The notes beneath the pieces are model-generated. The model ran no database searches, was not told where the DNA came from, and was given only the letters and a program-made list of their open reading frames with translations. From Caenorhabditis remanei (taxonomy: Eukaryota > Nematoda > Chromadorea > Rhabditida > Rhabditidae): DNA of 64,000 nucleotides. A program made the position numbers and the translations under genes. Positions 57,285 through 64,000 of this stretch are shown here, one piece after another; the stretch's first letter is position 1; each line of letters begins with the position of its first letter. The stretch covers positions 25,234,001 to 25,298,000 of the forward strand of contig NC_071331.1 in NCBI RefSeq assembly GCF_010183535.1. The letters are read 5' to 3'.

Positions 57285-59993
57285 TTTGCTGTGTTCAATC
57301 AACCTGTCAATTTCCAAGCTGTGAAACTCACAAAGTTCTCAACTTTTTTCTTTTATCTCGACAAACATTTTTTACACCTTAATTTTGTAGCCGAAGCTTT
57401 CAATGTATTACTATCCTGTCAGTTATACCCCTTAAAACTTTTCTGTCTTTTTTCAATTTTCGCTAATAAATATTCTATACCACATTTTTATAAGATATTT
57501 TCCTACTCTTCTGGAGCTACATGGAGCTAGCCAAATAAACCGTCAGAAAATCTGTTATTATTTTCAGTTCTTGAAAGTTACGTACACGAAATCTGTCTGC
57601 CGGCTTGTTTTCGTATAATGTCATACCACTTCTCTCCAGACAGTGCTAATTGAACGCCAAAGACAGTCATGAGAATCTTGTTATTCAATAAACAGTTTTC
57701 GCGGAATCTACAGTAAGCGTCATGACTTTGTCTCTGTTCTAAATAAAGTCGCAATTGGGGAATGAAGATTTTAAAAAAATAGTGAAATGTATACACACAG
57801 CGTTCAGAGATATAAAGTCACGACCAGACTTTAAAGTTTGTGGTAATAACCGCATAAACATTTAAAAAACCAAAGGTTTGCTTTTTCCACAACGTCATGA
57901 AGAATATAATTCTGTTGAGTTTCCGAGTAACTAATGAGGGAACCACCGCATCGACCATCTTCGTTACCCGTAATAGGAGTTACTGGAACACAAATCATTT
58001 TATCTGAAAATAAACGGAACCTTATTACAAATTAATGCAATACAAGGACTACTGATTCATACAGTTTTCAACATACTTGGTGGTGAATCCGAAGAAGATC
58101 TAATATTTTCCGCCTATTGTTCAATTTCCTAGAATGGAATGTTTTTTATAAAACAAGAACTTACTTCAAAGATAGGTCTCCATAGTAGGTTTTCGAGAAC
58201 GAAAATTTTCCACCTCATTCCCCCTTCTCCAACTTCCTATCACATTTCCAAGTAAGTTGTAAGTTCCATCCTCGTACCAACTCGTCATCTTCCCTTCCAA
58301 CTACTCCTGCCCAACAGCTGTCATCATCATCATCTTTCTCCCCCAACTACTATCCTCTGCCTTCTTTAAACAACTCGCTGAAGAAGGTTCTCCAAACGAA
58401 AGAGGAGAAGCGGCAGCTGTCTTCTCAGTGACCCCGCGGGTCGACTGCTCAAAAATCTGCTGAGCCAAGAAGTTGTTGATGAAATGATTATATAGAAAAG
58501 TGCAAGTGCCTAAAACCTAAAAAATTTTACACTTTATAAGAATATGATAAAAAAAGTTCTCATTCCGTGTCGAGTCACCCTTAGTAAACATTGGAATGTT
58601 AGGGAGAAGAGGCAGCTGTTGTTAGTACGAATGAAACTTAATAGCGGTCAAGACTACTGTAATGGGATGATAGAAAAGGGAAAGATAGCAAAAAATGAAA
58701 AAGTAGAGGAACAGGACAAGACAGTTCAAAGATAGGAATCTTAGAATTTGTGTTAGGAAGGATCGTTAGAATTCCAAAATTGGTTAAAACTAAATATTTC
58801 AAAATTACAAAGTCAGGTTTGTTATTATTTAAATTATCTTGGGAATTCTCAAGATTTAGATTCAAGAAGTGCACTAATATGATGTAGTCCCTGAAATTCA
58901 AGCTTCCGCAAAATATTGATAAGACGAGTCTCGAAATTTTAGAATCTGTGATTTTTAGAATTTTGCCTTTTGTAAATTTCAAGTTCTGAATTACAAGATA
59001 TAGTCGCGAGACTTTTTCTAAGCAAAAATAAACATTTTCAAGTGGTACCCCTAATAAGAACTGACCGAACCAGAATTGGAACAAACCAGAACTAACTCAG
59101 TGATAAGAAACTGCCGTTTTACAACTGATGGACGTTGAATTTCAGATTTGAGCAGTTCCGATGAGGTCAGTTTTTATTTAGACCAGCAGTATTGTCAGCA
59201 GTATTGTTTTCATAAGCAGTATTGTCGAAATTTAAAAGTTCCGACATTTTCAGAATACAGCTGAAAAGAATACTATAACGAGTTTCAGATAGCAATCGCG
59301 TAATAGCACAAAGTTTTCAGATATTCAGAGACTTCGGACTTACTTCATATTCTTCATAAGATTGTATAAATATCTATATTTTCCGAAAAAAACAAATATA
59401 TTTCTATCTCGCTCAAAACACATATTTCCCCACACACACACATCTGGTGGCAGTCAGGAATATCTTATAGAGGGGTCAATGAGCACTTTTTATTGGTTAG
59501 GATATCAAATTGAATGCGGAAGGAATCATAAAACCGTTGGGAATCGTTTTCTAATAGGATAATTGGAATAACATCGGGGGAACGGAACGGAACTGGTGGA
59601 TGGTGTAACACTGTCTGGAGTGTCATTGGTTTATACGTGGGGTGCCTTTGGCGTACTGATGAGAATCTCAGATCTCTGGCTCCCAGATGTCCTTTTATCA
59701 AGTGCTGCGACCTATTCAAAAGTCCACATTGACTATTGCACAATCCAATTAATAACTGTCACCTTTCCCCAGATGCTTCTTTTCTCTTATCTTCTACTGA
59801 CCAATTCATTTTAGTCTAAGCCCGCACTTCTCTTTCTCTCTGATACGTTTTGTGACAAGTCCCTCCATCGATTGTGCAACATTCGGTGCCAGGAAGAGAG
59901 AGAATGATTCATCTACTCGCCGCCTGAAGCCACGCCCACTGTTGGAGCCGAGGGGAGAAGGGAGTCCCCCTCTCTCTTCATTCGCCGTCCAAG
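57285..59993. other. Intergenic
   Basis: Besides the inverted pseudogene fragment, nothing coding was found. 58200-58400 is C/T-rich. 59800-59990 is the pyrimidine-rich proximal flank of ost-1. AACCAGAACT-type short motifs near 59060-59100 also occur near 55060. Confidence 0.5.
57870..58205 (-). pseudogene. Inverted truncated copy of the dead-PTP gene
   Basis: Read on the minus strand it reproduces the end of exon 1 (CTACTATGGAGACCTAT), its GTAAGT donor, intron 1, exon 2 (with an in-frame TAG after EIEQ), the intron 2 donor, and the start of exon 3 (GGTCGATGCGGTGG, CTCATTAGTTAC) before similarity stops near 57880. Lack of the rest and the stop make it a pseudogene. Confidence 0.82.
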
Positions 59994-62139
59994 ATGCGTT
60001 ACGCTCTGGTCGCTTGTCTCCTGCTTCTGGCAGCCACCGCTTTCGTTGATGCTAAGGTAAGTATGATAGTAGTTGGGTCTAGAATCTTATAATTTTTATA
60101 ATTTCAGAAGAAGAAGGTAGCTGATGATGAGCTCGGAGAGCTTTTGGACAACATCGATGCTGATGAGGAGAAGAAGAGTGGTAAGTGCATGAGGGATACT
60201 GTAGAATTAAATCTAGACGGGCTTAGAATTTAGGCTTACGGTATTGCAGACTCTATCTTACAAGGGCTACTGTAGTGTGGACAGTGAGGGTTTAGGTTTT
60301 GGTGATGCTTTGCTAAGACTCCAGCTTTTGGGTTAACTATCTTACTGGGACTATGGTCAGGTTTTTGGGATAGGGCGCTTTTTTACTGGGATGGGGCTTA
60401 AGGAGCATAGCCGAAAAGCGCTTTGACACTGTTAGATATTCCAATTAGCCTACTTAGATAGCTTGGATGCTGCTTGCATGACTTCTAAAAGCAGCTCCGT
60501 TTTGGTCTACTGGCAAAAAATTGACCTAACTTTGAGCTAAATTTTCTCGATTTCTGGATCCGTTCAACAAAATTTGAGAATAGATTTGGAAATCCGAGCC
60601 GATTTCCTTTCCAACTATATAGTTTAGACCCGTAATTCCATCTTGACTTGGAATCCTTTCCTAGTTATGAGAAATTACCATCAGGGTCCAGAATTTTCCA
60701 AACTTTCCCCATCGAGATTATCTCATTTCTGTTATCACCAACCTAATCAATTATAATCAATCATTCGTATATTGATAAGTTTAAAACATGTTTTCGAAAT
60801 GATTCACGTACCGCCCGTCTCTCCCCGCCCGATCAATCTTGTTGCATCTTCTCTCCGCACAAAGTGTAAAAATGGGGAGAGTCTTCGAAGATTCTCTGGC
60901 AAAGTGTAATGTGAATGGGTTGTCGGCTCCTATGTGAGATAAGAAGAGAAGAAGAAGAAAAGCTCAACAAAAGAGCACTAATATTTATGGGGGAGATCGA
61001 TTTTTGCGGCGGGAAACGGAAGGCATGGATAATGGGTTTGGGAGTTTGATCTTGGAAGATAAAAATAACTTGCGGGGGTACTTTACACTTTAAAATTTCA
61101 TATTAAAACATTTTCAGTAGAACCAGCCAAGAACCCTTGCGAAGACCATCAATGCGGATGGGGAAAGGAATGTGTTGTCGGAAAGAAGGGAGAGCCAACC
61201 TGTGAATGCATCTCAAAGTGCCCAGAACTCGATGGGAACCCGATGGACAAGGTCTGCGCCAACAACAACCAAACCTTCACCTCCCTCTGCGATCTCTACC
61301 GTGAGAGATGCTTGTGCAAGAGAAAGTCCAAGGAATGCGAGAAGGCCACCAATGCCAAAGTCCATTTGGAGTATCTTGGAGAGTGCAAGAAGCTTGACGA
61401 ATGCACCGAAGAGCACATGGCTCAATTCCCAGAGCGTATGGCTGACTGGCTCTTCCAGGTATGCAATTTGTAATAGTAAAGTCTCTAAAAAACTAAAGTC
61501 CCCCGGTTTTGCAGGTCATGAAGGAGTTGAAGAAGAGACGTGAGCTCCACAAGCTCGAGTGGGAGGAACTCTTGTCTGAGGCTGAGAACGATGATGAGAA
61601 GAAGCACGTCTACCCAGTCATCTGGAAGTTCTGCGAGCTCGACACCAAGCCACATGATAAGGTGAGCAAAGTTTTGAGTACGGTAGAGCGCGGTCGCCAC
61701 AAAAAACTTAAAACTCAATGTGCTGGCAAACTTGATCCAAAAACCATAGAAAAGGGTAGAAACTTTATGAGCTGTTTTCAAGCTCCAAAGGAGCGCTTTT
61801 TTTTTTGAAAACCATTTCGGGATAGAGCGATTCAAAGTTATAAAACACCATAACTTACTTGAATGCACGTTAGCATTGTACCGGTTACTGTGAAATTTAT
61901 AGATAGCTAATTTCAAACTTACCAAAACTGTTAAAAACGGATAGAGTTACAACCTTAACTATTTCCAGTCCGTCTCCCACCACGAGTTGATCCCAATCAC
62001 CGCTCCAGTCATCCCAATGGAGTCCTGCATCAAGCCATTCCTTGAGGGATGCGATGCCAACAACGACGGAAACATCTCGATCAAGGAATGGGGAAAATGC
62101 CTCGGACTTAAGGAGGGAGAGATCCAAGAGAGATGTTAA
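59994..62139 (+). CDS. ost-1: SPARC/osteonectin
   Basis: Five exons: 59994-60056, 60108-60180, 61118-61458, 61515-61661 and 61969-62139, giving 264 residues, the length known for C. elegans OST-1. A signal peptide (MRYALVACLLLLAATAFVDA) is followed by an acidic N-terminal segment, a follistatin-like domain (CEDHQCGWGKECVVGKKGEP, CVCANNNQTFTSLCDLYRE-type Cys pattern), and the extracellular Ca-binding domain with its helical MADWLFQVMKELKKR and a C-terminal EF-hand loop DANNDGNISIKE. SPARC binds collagen IV in basement membranes and is made by body-wall muscle. Intron 2 is long (937 bp), a likely place for enhancers. The gene has strong codon bias. AATAAA at 62401. Confidence 0.98.
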
Positions 62140-62917
62140 ACGCATCTTTTTGATATATTTTTTTTCTTTTTCATTAAAAACACTACTTTTAAAAAACTCC
62201 AACCGCTTCTAGCTTCTTTATCTTACCAGCTAAGCAAAACTGCCAAATGTACTTGCTCCCATGCTGTCAATTCTCCGTAATTCGAGGATTTTCAGGTCAT
62301 GACCCTTCTCTAAAAGTTCCTAAAACTTTTTAAACATCTCAGAATACGATGATAATCCAGTTACCTGTTTTTGTATGCTTTCTTGTGCTTTATTTTATAT
62401 AATAAATGCTTATTTTATTTTTTCCATCTTAAATTTGTAAATTTTTAGCAAAAACTATTCTAAACAAATCGCAACTGACAGAATTATTTTCTTGGGGAAG
62501 TCGTGGGGTCAGTATCCTTAAATAGCTTAAATTCACTTTTTAAGCCCAAGATCTGGTATTTGAGAAAAACGAAATCAACCTATAAATTTGGCTCCATTTT
62601 TCTTGACAACCAGACATCAAGAGCCAAAATGAATGTATATTTGAAAGCAGAGTTTCTTTAGCTTTCCAATGATATATGACACGTACCATAATTATTCGTG
62701 AGTTCGACAGTAAAGATAAAAAATTCATTTTTTCGTACTAAAAATCTTGAAAAATCAAAAAAACCCGAAGCACATCTGAAATTATACCGGTTTAGAAAAA
62801 GAGGGGATGAAATTAAATGACATATTGGAGTGGTTGTTGAACTATAGATAAATAATTACAATTTTTTGAATTACTGTAGGTTTCTGCAACTACGGAAGCA
62901 TCTACAGTAATCCTTGA
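62140..62917. other. Convergent intergenic region
   Basis: This lies between ost-1 and the Ig gene. It contains a reversed copy (about 62550-62690) of a dispersed repeat also seen at 4075-4170 and 9740-9860 (GTATTCGAGAAAAACGA, CAGTTTTTGCCCTGG type). Confidence 0.5.
62401..62406 (+). terminator. Candidate poly(A) signal for ost-1
   Basis: AATAAA 260 bases after the stop codon; no better hexamer lies closer. Confidence 0.4.
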
Positions 62918-63534
62918 CTATACATAAACTGGTTTGATGGGATCAGATTTCGGATGTCGTTGGCAGGAATATTTGATAAGGCAGACGGAGATGGAGCAGA
63001 ACACGCCGAGGATCATACTGAGAATTATTTTATTTACTTTAATCCATTAATGAGTAACTCACAATCCAAAAGCACTACACGAGACCATCAGATAGAATCC
63101 GTTGCCTGCCGACGATTTGATATTCTCCGCCCATTTCGCTGCCATTGCACGGATCTCATGGGCACGTTGGGTCAGGGAGCCTTCCGTGGAGTCATATTCT
63201 AGAACAATGGGATATCGGTATGTCTGTGTATCCTGTCACTCACCAGTCTCACTGAGCACCCTGACATTCATCACCTTCCTCATCAACATCGAGTCGTCAA
63301 CCCATAATTCGCACGAGTATTCTCCCGAATCGGAGAACGTCGTCTGGGTTACGGTAAGCAGTTGTTGGTGTTTTGAGAAACGGGCTCTCTTCGCGAACAG
63401 GATTACTTGATGGTCGTGCTTCCACACGATCCGTTGGTGCTCTGGCTGGAGGTCGACGGAACAGTCGATTTTAATCGGGGAGCCTTTTTTGATGGTCTTG
63501 GAGTCGGGAGAGTCCGGGTGGTGGAACTTGTTGT
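62918..63534 (-). CDS. Ig-domain single-pass membrane protein, 3' part
   Basis: Three terminal exons, 63534-63244, 63198-63063 and 63017-62918, join in frame. An I-set-like Ig domain is visible: [51 protein letters not shown], with the paired Cys, the Trp and the DSGEYSC motif. After a short stalk ([20 protein letters not shown]) a hydrophobic segment ([20 protein letters not shown]) spans the membrane, leaving a short basic tail. The first nucleotide phase of the Ig exon needs an upstream exon, which is not in the remaining 460 bp, so the gene continues past the right edge. Orthology is not assigned. Confidence 0.8.
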
Positions 63535-63644
63535 CTGGGAAAATGTAGAGACTTTTTTTTCAAAATTTGAACTGGAAATTGAAAAATGCGAGACGAAACT
63601 TTTTCAGTACATACATGCGTTTTTATTATGCTTGAGAACCGGGC

Positions 63645-63945
63645 CGAAACGGGCCGGCGGATAATTCGCTTAAAACTCAATATTATGAGCTGAAAAGTAT
63701 ACAAAAATGTAGATCTCGACGAGTTCTATATCCGTAACTTACAACGGGCCGGATGACTAGTCGTTAATATGCCCCGGCCCGGGAAAAAGTGCCAAAAAAC
63801 GCAAAAATGGCGAGAAAAGCTATTCTAGCCCGGCCTGCGGCACATTTACAAAAAAGAACCCGCCGAGATCTACATTTTGGTATATTTTTCAGCTTATAAC
63901 ATTGGGTTTGAAGCGAGATACGCCCGGCCTGGTTTGCAAGTATAG
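63645..63945. mobile_element. CGCTTAAAACTCAATATTAT MITE, copy D
   Basis: ATTCGCTTAAAACTCAATAT then ACAAAAATGTAGATCTCG on the left; CGAGATCTACATTTTGGTAT and GGTTTGAAGCGAGATACGCC on the right. CGGGCCG motifs lie just outside. It is in an intron of the Ig gene. Confidence 0.72.
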
Positions 63946-64000
63946 TTTTTTATGTCTGGCGCGTCTCGAACGTCGCTTTCTAAGGCATTTCTATTAAAAA

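Noticed and set aside
61213..61425. Antisense open frame within ost-1 exon 3
   Set aside because: Shadow of a strongly codon-biased exon.

Overview
This is nuclear DNA of a Caenorhabditis-type nematode. The evidence is short exons split by introns of about 45-60 bp with TTTTCAG acceptors, cuticle collagens, groundhog-like proteins, a MATH-BTB gene, dense short palindromic elements, and close matches to C. elegans PAT-6 and OST-1. Both are chromosome IV genes in C. elegans as far as I recall. Small differences from what I remember of C. elegans OST-1, and the GGCCCG repeats, suggest a sister species (C. briggsae-like) rather than C. elegans. That is inference. Exon structures were built by hand from splice consensus and reading-frame continuity; every complete model closes in frame.

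Layout: (1) 1-2174, minus, 5' part of a GT92 (DUF23) glycosyltransferase. (2) 2427-10237, minus, a membrane-anchored MAP3K-like pseudokinase with a cuticle collagen (8455-9442, plus) nested in its first intron. (3) 10.2-13.1 kb, gene-poor with palindromes. (4) 13155-19706, minus, a KDM6/UTX-JMJD3-like JmjC demethylase with introns full of palindromic elements. (5) 19.7-23.1 kb, repeats. (6) 23107-24070, minus, two small intronless tandem paralogues. (7) 24798-25650, plus, TAF11. (8) 25.7-32 kb, a transposon cluster: a TA-flanked 1.6 kb element, a hAT-like GGCCCG MITE, a 3 kb IS630/Tc1/mariner-type element with long TIRs and a broken transposase, and a second MITE with an 8-bp duplication. (9) 32391-33816, plus, MATH-BTB. 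(10) tRNA-Asp at 34609 and a ground-like gene. (11) 35616-39409, minus, a C2H2 gene with a MULE-transposase-derived zinc domain. (12) 39826-43744, plus, a GLE1-like nucleoporin with a long FG-type repeat region. (13) 43874-44979, minus, a second collagen. (14) 46122-47106, plus, a second ground-like gene. (15) 47420-50679, minus, pat-6 (parvin). (16) 53585-54907, plus, a two-Kunitz secreted protein. (17) 55902-57284, plus, a catalytically dead PTP followed by an inverted pseudogene fragment. (18) 59994-62139, plus, ost-1 (SPARC). (19) 62918 to beyond the window, minus, an Ig-domain transmembrane protein.

Functionally the window mixes cuticle and extracellular-matrix genes (two collagens, two ground-like proteins, SPARC, Kunitz), a muscle attachment gene (pat-6), and nuclear regulators (KDM6-like, TAF11, GLE1-like, zinc finger). 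There is no operon evidence. The most interesting signals are the two pseudoenzymes (kinase and phosphatase), the FG-repeat/GLE1 architecture, the domesticated MULE domain, and the MITE families with clean target-site duplications.
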